Assembly (NCBI GenBank): GCA_903833275.1
Contig: CAILEP010000034.1
Coordinates: 22,786-86,785, forward strand
DNA: 64,000 bases
Direction: 5' to 3'
Source of the DNA: an uncultured Bdellovibrionales bacterium
GTDB lineage: Bacteria > Bdellovibrionota > Bdellovibrionia > Bdellovibrionales > UBA1609
Shown here: positions 8,372 through 17,024 of the stretch, piece by piece
How the letters are laid out: each line of letters opens with the position of its first letter
Numbering within the stretch: the stretch's first letter is position 1
Translations under genes and position numbers: made by a program
The notes under the pieces: model-generated
Seen by the model: the letters and a program-made list of their open reading frames with translations, nothing else
Told to the model about the DNA's origin: nothing
Databases searched by the model: none

Positions 8372-9670
8372 GTGTTTATCTATGGCCATTATGCATGGGT
8401 GACTTCTGAGACGCAAACACAGCTCATAACGCCCCAATTGAACGAAGAATTTATCGACCCGAACGCGCTACAAATCGTGCGGGCCCTTAAACAACGCGGT
8501 TTTAGTACCTACCTTGTCGGTGGCTGCGTACGAGATCTTTTACTGGGCAAGCACCCCAAAGACTACGATATTGCCACCAATGCACGGCCCCAAGACATTC
8601 GACGCTTGGTTCATAACTCATTTATTATCGGCAAACGCTTTCGCCTAGTCTTAGTTAAACGGGGCGAATCACAATACGAAGTGGCAACTTTTCGCCGCGA
8701 TTTACGGCCAAATGAAAACGTCGAAGAGCTGCCGGGCGGGATTGATAATATTTTTGGGACTCCAGAAGAAGATGCTCGTCGACGTGATTTTACCATCAAT
8801 GGGCTTTTCTATGACCCGGTTCAGGGCAAGCTGATTGATTTCGTAGATGCCGCCAGCGACCTCGAGCACGGCATTATCCGCATGATCGGCGAGCCCGAAG
8901 TGCGCCTTGCCGAAGATCCAATTCGAATTTTACGCGGCATTCGCCTTGCCCATATGATCCGTTTTGCACTTGAGCCGAGTTTGCGCGAAGGGATCAAAAA
9001 ACTAGCAGATCGCCTTTCAGGCACCGCATTGCCACGTCGACGCGAAGAGATTCTTAAGTTTTTGCGACTCGAAGACCCGTCACAACCTTTTATTACTTGT
9101 TACGATCTAGGCGTGTTGCCATTTTTATCACCCACAATAAATCATCTGTTGCACTCAGAGCCGGTCTTGGGCGAAGAATTTTTGCGACACCTTGCTAATT
9201 TTCACGACAAAGCACTTGAAACCCCGACTGAGCTTTTTTCAGGGCTTGTTCTCAGTTATTATCTGAGCAAGCACGCTGGCGAAATCTCAGATCGTTTGCG
9301 CGCGCACGATATTCTTGAAGACAAAGCCTTGATACCACTTTTGCGCGATGAACTCGGTATGTTTAAAAGCGAACAGACCCATATGGCAAAGGCCCTGCAG
9401 ACGCTCGCCTTGTTGCGCCGACGAAAAGATTTCGAAACTCGCGGTGAGCGCCGACGCGCTGCTTTTGTAAACACCGATTCTTTTGGGCTCGCACTCAAGT
9501 TAGCCGATCGAATCCATTGGCTGAAACCTGACGATTTACATTATTGGCACGGTGAATTCGATCGACTGCGCTCGCATCACAGCCGCTCAAGTGGCTCTGG
9601 TGGTGCCGCCGGTGGACGCCGGCGCCGGCGACGTCGCCCAAGAAGACCTGGCGCACCCACTGCCGAATAA
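8372..9670 (+). CDS. pcnB: Poly(A) polymerase / CCA-adding family nucleotidyltransferase
   Basis: A class II nucleotidyltransferase head is clear: TYLVGGCVRDLLLG, then catalytic carboxylates in PKDYDIATNA, then VATFRRD and RRRDFTINGLFYDP. The RNA-binding neck-body domain follows (EDPIRILRGIRLAHMI). Length (432), the RxDFTINGLFYDP form and an Arg-rich C-terminal tail (GGRRRRRRRPRR) favour PcnB, which adds 3' poly(A) to mark RNAs for decay, over a CCA-adding enzyme, but the two are hard to separate by eye. The start is GTG 8372; GTG 8399 is an alternative. It lies near a DEAD-box helicase gene, which fits RNA turnover. Confidence 0.85.
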   Translation: MFIYGHYAWVTSETQTQLITPQLNEEFIDPNALQIVRALKQRGFSTYLVGGCVRDLLLGKHPKDYDIATNARPQDIRRLVHNSFIIGKRFRLVLVKRGESQYEVATFRRDLRPNENVEELPGGIDNIFGTPEEDARRRDFTINGLFYDPVQGKLIDFVDAASDLEHGIIRMIGEPEVRLAEDPIRILRGIRLAHMIRFALEPSLREGIKKLADRLSGTALPRRREEILKFLRLEDPSQPFITCYDLGVLPFLSPTINHLLHSEPVLGEEFLRHLANFHDKALETPTELFSGLVLSYYLSKHAGEISDRLRAHDILEDKALIPLLRDELGMFKSEQTHMAKALQTLALLRRRKDFETRGERRRAAFVNTDSFGLALKLADRIHWLKPDDLHYWHGEFDRLRSHHSRSSGSGGAAGGRRRRRRRPRRPGAPTAE

Positions 9671-9690
9671 CTCACACAACTTGCGTTCTT

Positions 9691-10854
9691 TTAAATCGGG
9701 CGAATTTTGCAATAGTTGCTGGCCGTCAAAGCGACGCTTTTGTTTTTGTCACAGGTACTGCCTTCTCTTGTTTCAAGGCAGAAATTAAGTCGACGGGCCT
9801 GACTCTCGACATTGCCGAGAAGTCGCGCGCGCGAATCATCTTCGGTTGCCCACAATGGTATGTCGCAGGCTCGACGCGCTACTTTTTTAAATTCAGATGA
9901 CGTAAGCTTAAAATTCTCAATTGAACTTACGACCTTTACCGCCGTCCAGGCATCTGCTCTATTTGCTAAGGTGCGATCGAGTTCGCGAATAAACCCTTCG
10001 CGGGTCGAGCTCGAAACCATTTTTGCATTCTCATCACTTTGCAGATAATCACCCAGCATTTTGAAATACAAAACCTTGGCGTGGCCTTTGACTGAGGCCC
10101 CTTTGTCCCAAACCTGTTGCAGATCGCCTGAAGTCAGTTGCCGACTGGTCAGTAAATCAACCGTCAATACGGCAACATTGTGCTGCTGCACGCTCAGCAC
10201 ATCGGTCAATTGGGCAATGGTTAAAGCCTCCGCCTCAACAAGGTGACCTGACTCACCCAACTTTTCGATCATGAGGGCCCTTTCAAGAATTAGATGCAAC
10301 GGGTGTGCACCCATTGTCATAAAATCAGTATTTAGATCCTCAACACCGCAAGCCGCGGGGGCCTTAAGACAAGCCGTCACCGCCAAGACGACCTTCGAAG
10401 CCGCATTAATCATGCGCACCTGCACCGAAAGACTCTCGTTTGAAAAAAGATCTTCTGGGTTTTTCGCAGAGAAATTGAGAATCATCCGTACATCACCGTC
10501 GTCGATTAATTTGGCTAGGCCCGGTACGGCGCCAAGTTCATCAATAAGAAAATTCGGGGACTGCAACGCCGCCGCTCGATCAGGTTTTGGGTCTGACGAA
10601 GCATTGCGCTTTTGATATTCTTCACGATAATCGCTCGGCAAATTATCAACTGGCTGAGAATCTGAAGCCAATGGCGAAGCGACCTTATCAATATTATTAA
10701 TTGATTTAGGCACCTGGTGATGATTGTAAGAAAAGGCCGAAAGCCAACCCAAAGAAGTGACTATCGTCACCACGAGTACAATTTCAAGTGGGCCAAAGTT
10801 CGATAATTGCGTGGCAAAAACCCGCCGCAATTTGGTTAAAGTCTTAACCCACAT
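9691..10854 (-). CDS. Membrane-anchored protein of unknown function
   Basis: The N-terminus has one transmembrane helix (LEIVLVVTIVTSLGWLSAF, about residues 26-45) after a basic segment, so most of the protein lies in the periplasm. The remaining about 330 residues are largely helical without a recognised domain, with Cys residues near the C-terminus (RRACDIP, LNFCLET, STCDK). It starts one base after the stop of the lytic-transglycosylase-like gene (TAG-G-ATG), so the two are translationally coupled and probably act together in the envelope. Confidence 0.7.
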   Translation of the reverse strand: MWVKTLTKLRRVFATQLSNFGPLEIVLVVTIVTSLGWLSAFSYNHHQVPKSINNIDKVASPLASDSQPVDNLPSDYREEYQKRNASSDPKPDRAAALQSPNFLIDELGAVPGLAKLIDDGDVRMILNFSAKNPEDLFSNESLSVQVRMINAASKVVLAVTACLKAPAACGVEDLNTDFMTMGAHPLHLILERALMIEKLGESGHLVEAEALTIAQLTDVLSVQQHNVAVLTVDLLTSRQLTSGDLQQVWDKGASVKGHAKVLYFKMLGDYLQSDENAKMVSSSTREGFIRELDRTLANRADAWTAVKVVSSIENFKLTSSEFKKVARRACDIPLWATEDDSRARLLGNVESQARRLNFCLETREGSTCDKNKSVALTASNYCKIRPI

Positions 10855-10855
10855 C

Positions 10856-12511
10856 CTAAGCCCCTTGCCCTGGCTTAATTTCTGAGACTGGGGCTACACG
10901 ACGCTTATCACAGCGAACCCATGCCTCTGAATAAGAGGCATCGCCTGGCACAATCTCACACCACTCTTCACCATTTTTAAGTGCGAGAGTTTTCGTTATC
11001 TCAATACGGCGGCCCGGTTGAAAAACGTCAACGATTGTTGAGTTTACAGACGGGCCCATATGGATATTCGTTTTGCTATGGCCCACACCAATAATAACGG
11101 CTCGATAGCGATGGCCCGGCTCAAAAGTTATATTCAGTCTTTTCAAATCGGCGGTGTGAACAAAGTAGTGATCATGTGCCCCACATTGCCCCTGCGTCGA
11201 CGCACTTTCCTCAAAGGTCACAAAGGTTGCATACGGCGGCACCGTAATTTCTGACCATTGCTGGCCAAATTTATCCGTTATCATTAAAAATACTTGTACC
11301 TTTTCAGCGCCTTCACCCAAACTCTTAATATAACCACAATTAGAGGCCACACGATCATTGGCTACGGCCTGCAAACTGACCCGACCTTTTCGTAAAAAAT
11401 GGGTGGGGTCTTGTTGCATACGGCCTGGCGACTGCCACTTGCCGATCTCTTCTTTTTGAACAAGGAGCTCATTTAGACTGTCGGTTTGTTCTTTTATTTT
11501 TTCGGTCGAAAACGACAATCGAAAATTAGCGATAATTTCCAGAAAAGTCTTACGCTCGAGCGAACCTTCGGGCAAATAACGATGAAACATACTTGAATCA
11601 TCGCGCACTAGACTCGCGAGATTTTTTTGAAAATTCACGTCATTTTCATTCTTGGTCATGTAGCGACAAACCGATCGACTGTTGTAGCGACCGGCCCAAG
11701 TGGCCCGAATCAAATTCCATTGACGGCTCGCTTTTGAGCCCTTCATTTCGCTAAAGGGGTTATATGGGTTCGAAGTAAAGTCGCACTTAAACCGCTTCTG
11801 GTTCGAGTTAATTTCTTCAAACCCATCCCAAACATATTGAATTCCGTAATCGATAGAACGATAGACATTCATCAACATTACGGGCTCGAAAGCCGGAGCG
11901 TGATAGCGGGCATTGACTTGCATAATCCCGGTGTCGCCAGTCGGCGACGAAAGCAGTTGGTTGACCTTCTCGTCTTTTGAGAAAAAACGGCAGTCCGGAA
12001 AGAGCGGGGTCAAGGGGTCACGATAAATCGCCCCGAGCACGCGCCTCGAAGAAGGCGGCTGATTCAATAGATTATTCGCCTGGTCGCTGCACACTTTGCC
12101 TTCAGATTCGCGAAAATGAATCAATCGGCTTTCATGCTGTGGTACGGTCAGTGCCAGAACCAAAAAAGTAAAATAACCTTGGTTATTGGCCCCAACTCGA
12201 TAGCCTAATATCGTGTTATCATGGGCCATTTGGTCGGCCTTCACGACGATATGCCGAAAAACTTTGGTTACGTAGTCTTGAGTTAGAGCCTGGTCGCCTG
12301 TTCTGGAAGGAAATACCGGGCCCACCTGGCTTGAGTCGGCCGCCATGGTAAAAAACCGCGAGTCTTGGAAGATATTGGCCTGCATAAAATCGACGGGGCC
12401 TGCTTTGGGGGCAAAGACCGGATCGACCGAATCTTTGGCCCTTGCCGTAAAAGGTAACCCAAGTGACATAATTAGGGCTGAAATTAAGGCTAAATAATTG
12501 CCAGATCTCAT
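10856..12511 (-). CDS. Secreted lytic-transglycosylase-like protein with C-terminal SH3-like domain
   Basis: A signal peptide (LALISALIMSLGLPFTARA) is followed by a region with lysozyme-fold features: PQHESRLIHF (ESR, likely catalytic Glu) and GDTGIMQVNARYH (G-x-MQVN), as in SLT transglycosylases, although the family is divergent. Residues about 470-540 look like a bacterial SH3 domain (VDVFQPGRRIEITKTL, EWCEIV, AWVRCDKRRV) that would bind cell wall. It would cleave peptidoglycan in the periplasm. The gene for a membrane-anchored partner follows directly. Ordinary Slt assignments are longer or differ in order, so the exact activity is uncertain. Confidence 0.75.
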   Translation of the reverse strand: MRSGNYLALISALIMSLGLPFTARAKDSVDPVFAPKAGPVDFMQANIFQDSRFFTMAADSSQVGPVFPSRTGDQALTQDYVTKVFRHIVVKADQMAHDNTILGYRVGANNQGYFTFLVLALTVPQHESRLIHFRESEGKVCSDQANNLLNQPPSSRRVLGAIYRDPLTPLFPDCRFFSKDEKVNQLLSSPTGDTGIMQVNARYHAPAFEPVMLMNVYRSIDYGIQYVWDGFEEINSNQKRFKCDFTSNPYNPFSEMKGSKASRQWNLIRATWAGRYNSRSVCRYMTKNENDVNFQKNLASLVRDDSSMFHRYLPEGSLERKTFLEIIANFRLSFSTEKIKEQTDSLNELLVQKEEIGKWQSPGRMQQDPTHFLRKGRVSLQAVANDRVASNCGYIKSLGEGAEKVQVFLMITDKFGQQWSEITVPPYATFVTFEESASTQGQCGAHDHYFVHTADLKRLNITFEPGHRYRAVIIGVGHSKTNIHMGPSVNSTIVDVFQPGRRIEITKTLALKNGEEWCEIVPGDASYSEAWVRCDKRRVAPVSEIKPGQGA

Positions 12512-12551
12512 TAATTGGCTCCTTGGGGCTTACGTGCGATCGCTTTCCTCA

Positions 12552-12580
12552 TTGTCTGCAAAAACGACACCGGTTATAAT
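12552..12580 (+). promoter_or_regulatory. Sigma70-type promoter of tatA
   Basis: TTGTCT (12552-12557), a 17-base spacer and TATAAT (12575-12580), about 28 bases before the tatA start. A ribosome-binding site AAGGAG (12597-12602) lies 5 bases before ATG 12608. Confidence 0.75.
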
Positions 12581-12607
12581 AATAAAGACGAGTTATAAGG
12601 AGTATTT

Positions 12608-12844
12608 ATGGGTGGTTTGAGTCTTATTCATTGGCTGATTATTGTGGTTATCGTTCTCTTATTTATGGGCCCGAGCAAACTGCCCCAACTTGGCAAGTCT
12701 TTGGGTGAAGCCATTCGCGGTTTTAAAAAAGGCTTGAGCGAAGACGAAATTGATGTGACCGCGGCATCTCGCCGCGACCAACTTCGCGACAGTCAGGGCC
12801 AACAGACCCAACAACAGGCTGAAAAAGAAAAAGATAAAGTCTAA
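12608..12844 (+). CDS. tatA: Twin-arginine translocase subunit TatA/E
   Basis: The protein has 78 residues with an N-terminal membrane helix (HWLIIVVIVLLFMGP), the conserved FGPxKLP-type hinge (FMGPSKLPQLG), an amphipathic helix (SLGEAIRGFKKGL) and a charged Gln/Lys/Glu-rich tail. TatA oligomers form the size-adaptable pore of the Tat system, which exports folded proteins. No tatB or tatC lies in the window, so tatA is isolated, as in many bacteria. It has its own strong promoter and Shine-Dalgarno site and a hairpin right after the stop. Confidence 0.93.
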   Translation: MGGLSLIHWLIIVVIVLLFMGPSKLPQLGKSLGEAIRGFKKGLSEDEIDVTAASRRDQLRDSQGQQTQQQAEKEKDKV

Positions 12845-12862
12845 ACCAATCTTCGTTGGTTT
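12843..12862 (+). terminator. Hairpin after tatA
   Basis: AAACCAA, loop TCTTCG, TTGGTTT form a perfect 7-bp stem overlapping the tatA stop codon, followed by ATTTG. It lies between tatA and the convergent transketolase gene. Confidence 0.55.
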
Positions 12863-12877
12863 ATTTGAGCGAGGCCA

Positions 12878-14953
12878 TTAGGCCTTCGCTGATTTCACTG
12901 CGTGAATAATGGCCTGCGCATCGAGGCCGTGTTTTTGATAAAGCTCGATTGCATTGTATGCACTTTGACCAAATTCGCCTTTAACTCCCAATGATTTCAA
13001 TTTGAATTGCACCCCAGCTTGCGCGAGGGCGTGAGTGACAAGCGAACCCATCCCGCCGATCAATTGGTGATCGTCGACGGTAATAAGTTGCGAGCCGGTG
13101 TTGCGTAGGCAGGTGCGAATAGTGTTTACGTCAGGGGTGTTAATAATCGACGGGTTAACGACTGCCACGCCGATTTCTTCGCGCTCGAGAGCATAGGCCG
13201 CCTCAAGGGCCTGATGCAAAAGCGCACCGGCAGCCACGATCGTTGCTCGGCCTGAAAAGCGATCTGTGTTATCGAAAACCACTTGAGCGTGGCCAAGTTT
13301 GTAATCGAAATCTGGCGGCAAATATGTCGGCGGAAAGTTTTCGCGACCCAAGAAAAAAATATGACTTCGCGGTGACCCACCCGCTTTACGAGTGTTGGCA
13401 TACTCTTCGATAGCTTGAGAAACGAGTGCTTCGGCCTCATGACTCGAAGTCAGAATATGAACCGCCGTGTGCGGTATCGAACTCATCATCGCAATGTAAC
13501 TTAACGCCTGATGAGAGGCCCCGTCGGCGGCATCTTGAAAACCAATGTGAGAATAAAACGCCAAAATCGGCGCATCCGAAAGCGCGGCCATCATGACCGG
13601 CAACGCGCCCTTGGTTACTCCAAATTGGGCGAAAGTATCCACCACCGGGATGAACCCTTCTTTGGCCATCCCCGCGGCCATGCTCACCATGTTAGATTCA
13701 GCCACCCCAACGTCTTGCGTGAGTTGCGGAAATTCTTTTTGAAACCCCGCTACACCTGTTGAACCGGGCAAATCTGAAGATACCGAAAAAATTGGATAAC
13801 CGGCTTTTTTCATTTTGATGAGGGCCTTGCTAACCCCGACTTGGACTTTTTCTGTGACCACTTTTTGGGCGGCCGCTGCCGCCGATTTTTTCTTCGCGTT
13901 GTCCTGAACAAGAGTCTCGGCCCAAGCGTAAAACTCAGCCGGAACTTTGCCTTCGTTGGGTTGCGGGCTTGTAGGCTTATGGCTGTAAATTTCGTCAATA
14001 AAGGCCTTTAAATCTTTAGGGTCTGAGAGCGGAAATCCGTGACCGCCTGACGACGACTGCTCTGTTTTCAAAACACCAAAGCCCTTAATCGTGCGCGCGT
14101 GGATCGCGACCGGGCGCTTCGGGTTCATGCGCGCTTCGTATATGGCCCACTCAATAGTTTCGGTGCATTTTTGCAAATCGTGACCGTTTTCAATGCGTGT
14201 AACATTCCAACCAAAATGAGAGAGCGCTTCGAATGTTGGCTGCATGCTAAAAGCATCTTGATCAATTCGACCTGAAAGCTTGGTGTTATTATCGCTGATA
14301 ATTAATACGTAGGGGTTCATTTTACCTTTGGCGGCGAGGCCAGGTATGGCGACCATCGCCTCGCGGGCTTCGCCCTCCATGCAGGCACCATCTGAGATCG
14401 CGGTGATCGTCATGCGATCGCTCGAGCCCGAGAGCTGATCGGCAAAACAAAGCCCCTGCGATTGCGGAAAGCAAGAGCCAAGTGGCCCATTGCTCATGTA
14501 AACCGCTTGCGGAAATAAGTGCGCCTCACCGTGGCCAGTAAGCTGACTTTGTATTGATCGAAAACCCTTGAGCGACTCAAGTGTAAGGTCAGCGAAACCA
14601 TAATTGGCTTTAAGTGCATAAAGCCCGTTCTCGCAATGGCCAGCATCGTTGAGGACATGAAAGAGCTCGTGCCATTGACGGTTTTTCTTCTTGGCCTCGT
14701 GAAAAACCAAGCCATGTAAAGCCGACATAAGTTCAGCAAATGCTGACGGGCCTCCGAAGTGCGATGCGGCCCCACCGAGAACCGCTTGCATGTCCATGAG
14801 GGCCACCAATGCTCGGGTTGCGGTAGGGTCGGCAACCTCAATCGTCTCACCCGACTTCAATTTTACCGTACGCGCGTATTTGGGGCCGTGCGAGGGGTTA
14901 GGGGCCAGCTTGCTTCGGATTTGCATCGGGGTTTCATGAAAAGCGGTGGTCAT
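12878..14953 (-). CDS. tkt: Transketolase (divergent)
   Basis: At 691 residues it has three transketolase-type domains. The N-terminal thiamine-diphosphate domain has NDAGHCENGLY (like SNGHG), SNGPLG (like TTGPLG) and SDGACMEGEAREA, with the metal loop SDNNTKLSG. The central pyrimidine domain contains the catalytic Glu in VGVAESNMVSMAAG, and there is a C-terminal domain (ATIVAAGALLHQALEAA). It moves two-carbon units between sugar phosphates and supplies erythrose-4-phosphate, the entry substrate of the shikimate genes further along. The first Gly of the usual GDG is Ser, and N-terminal motifs are unusual, so it belongs to a side branch of the family. Confidence 0.87.
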   Translation of the reverse strand: MTTAFHETPMQIRSKLAPNPSHGPKYARTVKLKSGETIEVADPTATRALVALMDMQAVLGGAASHFGGPSAFAELMSALHGLVFHEAKKKNRQWHELFHVLNDAGHCENGLYALKANYGFADLTLESLKGFRSIQSQLTGHGEAHLFPQAVYMSNGPLGSCFPQSQGLCFADQLSGSSDRMTITAISDGACMEGEAREAMVAIPGLAAKGKMNPYVLIISDNNTKLSGRIDQDAFSMQPTFEALSHFGWNVTRIENGHDLQKCTETIEWAIYEARMNPKRPVAIHARTIKGFGVLKTEQSSSGGHGFPLSDPKDLKAFIDEIYSHKPTSPQPNEGKVPAEFYAWAETLVQDNAKKKSAAAAAQKVVTEKVQVGVSKALIKMKKAGYPIFSVSSDLPGSTGVAGFQKEFPQLTQDVGVAESNMVSMAAGMAKEGFIPVVDTFAQFGVTKGALPVMMAALSDAPILAFYSHIGFQDAADGASHQALSYIAMMSSIPHTAVHILTSSHEAEALVSQAIEEYANTRKAGGSPRSHIFFLGRENFPPTYLPPDFDYKLGHAQVVFDNTDRFSGRATIVAAGALLHQALEAAYALEREEIGVAVVNPSIINTPDVNTIRTCLRNTGSQLITVDDHQLIGGMGSLVTHALAQAGVQFKLKSLGVKGEFGQSAYNAIELYQKHGLDAQAIIHAVKSAKA

Positions 14954-14986
14954 GCTTGAGCCTTTCGAATTAAATGGATCCCCATG

Positions 14987-15015
14987 ATCTATCGCGACCT
15001 TAGACTTTGCGTCAA
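14987..15015 (-). promoter_or_regulatory. Possible promoter of transketolase gene
   Basis: On the minus strand, TTGACG (15015-15010), 17 bases, then ATAGAT (14992-14987), about 30 bases before the ATG. The -10 is weak. Confidence 0.35.
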
Positions 15016-15038
15016 CTTATGACCAAAAATGAAAATCC

Positions 15039-15067
15039 TTGAGGTCGAATTGAGATCCTTCTATTGT
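15039..15067 (+). promoter_or_regulatory. Promoter that would give a leaderless mRNA
   Basis: TTGAGG (15039-15044), a 17-base spacer and TATTGT (15062-15067). The ATG at 15076 is only 8 bases further, about where transcription should begin, and no Shine-Dalgarno site is present. Confidence 0.45.
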
Positions 15068-15075
15068 CTAACATT

Positions 15076-16095
15076 ATGAAAAAAACCGATAAACTACCCG
15101 TTGAGTTGCTGCCAAAGGTCGAACTGCACAGGCATTTGGAGCTTTCACTTCGTCATTCAACGATTCGCGAGTTAGCCCCCCAATTTGGCATCGAAATACC
15201 AAATGACAAGGTCTTTGCTGAACGCTTTCTAATTCGCGAGCCCATGCACGATTTGGGTTCCGTTCTTAATAAGTTTTTAGATACCCAGCTATTGCTAGGT
15301 AGCACCGATATTCTTGAACGCATCACTTATGAAGCCTGTGTCGACGCTTTTAAAGAAGGCATTCGCGTACTCGAACTGCGTTATGCGCCAACGTTTGTGC
15401 GCCACCGTCACGATCACCTCAGTTTCGACAAAATTCATGAGGCCATCAGTAAAGGTGCGGCTCGAGCCGAAAAAGACCTCGAAATGGCCGTTGGGCTGAT
15501 CTGCATTATTCAGCGTATTTTGCCTATAAAAGAAGCCGAACGGGTTACAGATTGGGCCATCGAACATAAAGAGAGTTTTGTCGGCCTCGATCTAGCTGAC
15601 AACGAAGAGGGTTTTGATTCAAAACCCTTTTCACCGTTTTTTCTGAAGGCTCGAGATGCCGGGCTCGGTGTTACGATTCATGCCGGAGAAATTAATACCC
15701 CGAAAGCGCCACGCTATGTGAAAGATGCCGTCGAATATTTGGGCGCCACTCGCATTGGCCATGGCGTTCAGGTTTATCGAGACGTTGAAATGCTTGAATA
15801 TGTAATAGCACGCAAGATTGTTCTCGAACTTTGCTTAACGAGCAACTACCTCACTCAAGCTGTACCCGGCGAAATGGCGGCCCACCCATTTAAGAAGTTA
15901 ATTAAAGCCGGCGTCCTAACCACCATCAATACCGATGACCCTGGTATTTTTGATACCGATATGAATAAAGAATATCGGCTGCTTAATGAACTATTTGATT
16001 TCACCGCACTTGATTTTGAGTTGTGCAATAATATCGCCGCACGCTCGAGTTTTATATCTCGAGAAAAAGTCGACCGCGTTTGGAAGCCAATTTAA
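15076..16095 (+). CDS. Adenosine deaminase family protein
   Basis: This is an amidohydrolase of the adenosine-deaminase branch: PKVELHRHLEL near the N-terminus (zinc HxH), VTIHAGE (catalytic Glu and zinc His), RIGHGVQVY and NTDDPGIFDT. Members deaminate adenosine or related purines to inosine-type products in salvage. The usual HxHLxG has Leu in place of Gly, which may change substrate choice. Aminofutalosine deaminase belongs to the same family, but the classical men operon is present, so that role is unlikely. ATG 15076 is preferred over TTG 15064. Its stop overlaps the convergent lipoprotein gene by 4 bases. Confidence 0.85.
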   Translation: MKKTDKLPVELLPKVELHRHLELSLRHSTIRELAPQFGIEIPNDKVFAERFLIREPMHDLGSVLNKFLDTQLLLGSTDILERITYEACVDAFKEGIRVLELRYAPTFVRHRHDHLSFDKIHEAISKGAARAEKDLEMAVGLICIIQRILPIKEAERVTDWAIEHKESFVGLDLADNEEGFDSKPFSPFFLKARDAGLGVTIHAGEINTPKAPRYVKDAVEYLGATRIGHGVQVYRDVEMLEYVIARKIVLELCLTSNYLTQAVPGEMAAHPFKKLIKAGVLTTINTDDPGIFDTDMNKEYRLLNELFDFTALDFELCNNIAARSSFISREKVDRVWKPI

Positions 16096-17024
16096 AGTTG
16101 TGCGTCTCGCAAAACACTGCAAAGAGTGACCAAGTATTTCTGGTTCTCAACCTGTTCAAGGCCCATAGTGCAAAAACTTGATACCGCCGGAGTATAACTA
16201 TATTTACCATCGCCGCCGCGCAGGTAATTAAAGTCTGGTATGTCTTTACTAAAATGAGCCGAGAGATTTACTCGGCGGACCATTTTGTCCTGCAAGAATT
16301 TGACCTGATCGTATTCGATATAGGTACCGCCAAACTGGCAGCTCGGGGCGCCACCACAGTTCGATTTATTCTGCATTGCTGCGGGTACATCAACCAAGCG
16401 ATGCTCTGAATGCACATTGAAATAGCGAATGCAGTTATACTTAATACCGTCACCGTCATCGAGGGTTTGGCTGGTGCACGTGTCGGTCACTGCGCTCGGG
16501 TGAATAAAATCATTAAAGCCCGAGGCCAGTTTCATGCCAATTTGGGCAGCCGAGAGCGCCAATGTCGGCGCGCCGCCAGTGGTGGGGGCACTCGATTTAT
16601 TGAATTTTAAATCGAGCTCGCGGTGAGCTTCGTCTCGAATTGCACCCGACGGAAAAAATGTCCAAAGATCTTCAAAGAGGGCAAACAAAACGGTCGTCGC
16701 ATCTTCTTTTATGTCTAACAAACGATGGCTGTAACGCTTCGACATGATCACCGGGCCAATCTCAACTCGGTAATTTTCTTCGTAGGTCACAGATTGGCTA
16801 ATTTTGCCGGTGGCGATTGTAATGCCGGCGGTCGCCGCATCAACAACTTTTTGAACGTCCGCCGGGCTTGATTCGACGCCAAGGGGCGCATCCTTTTCTT
16901 CGATCTTCTTAATGCAACTGACAGAGGTAAAAACTGTGCCTGCGACCAATAGAATCACCAGCGCTGCTGCGAACGAAGTTGAAACAAACGAAGCGACTTT
17001 TCGAAGCGGCTGAACACTCATCAT
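16092..17024 (-). CDS. Lipoprotein of unknown function
   Basis: A hydrophobic leader (FAAALVILLVAGTVFTSVSC) ends in lipobox SVSC, so this is a lipoprotein. The mature part of about 280 residues has six or more Cys (TDTCTS, YNCIRY, NCGGAPSC, SFCTMG, TLCSV) that may form disulfides. No family is recognised. The start at 17024 is chosen because its ATG overlaps the TGA of the upstream GNAT gene; other in-frame ATGs reach 17048. Translational coupling with the GNAT gene is likely. Confidence 0.72.
   Translation of the reverse strand: MMSVQPLRKVASFVSTSFAAALVILLVAGTVFTSVSCIKKIEEKDAPLGVESSPADVQKVVDAATAGITIATGKISQSVTYEENYRVEIGPVIMSKRYSHRLLDIKEDATTVLFALFEDLWTFFPSGAIRDEAHRELDLKFNKSSAPTTGGAPTLALSAAQIGMKLASGFNDFIHPSAVTDTCTSQTLDDGDGIKYNCIRYFNVHSEHRLVDVPAAMQNKSNCGGAPSCQFGGTYIEYDQVKFLQDKMVRRVNLSAHFSKDIPDFNYLRGGDGKYSYTPAVSSFCTMGLEQVENQKYLVTLCSVLRDAQL

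Noticed and set aside
15076..16095. Aminofutalosine deaminase of the alternative menaquinone pathway
   Set aside because: The full classical men operon is present and no mqn genes are seen; an ordinary purine deaminase is likelier.
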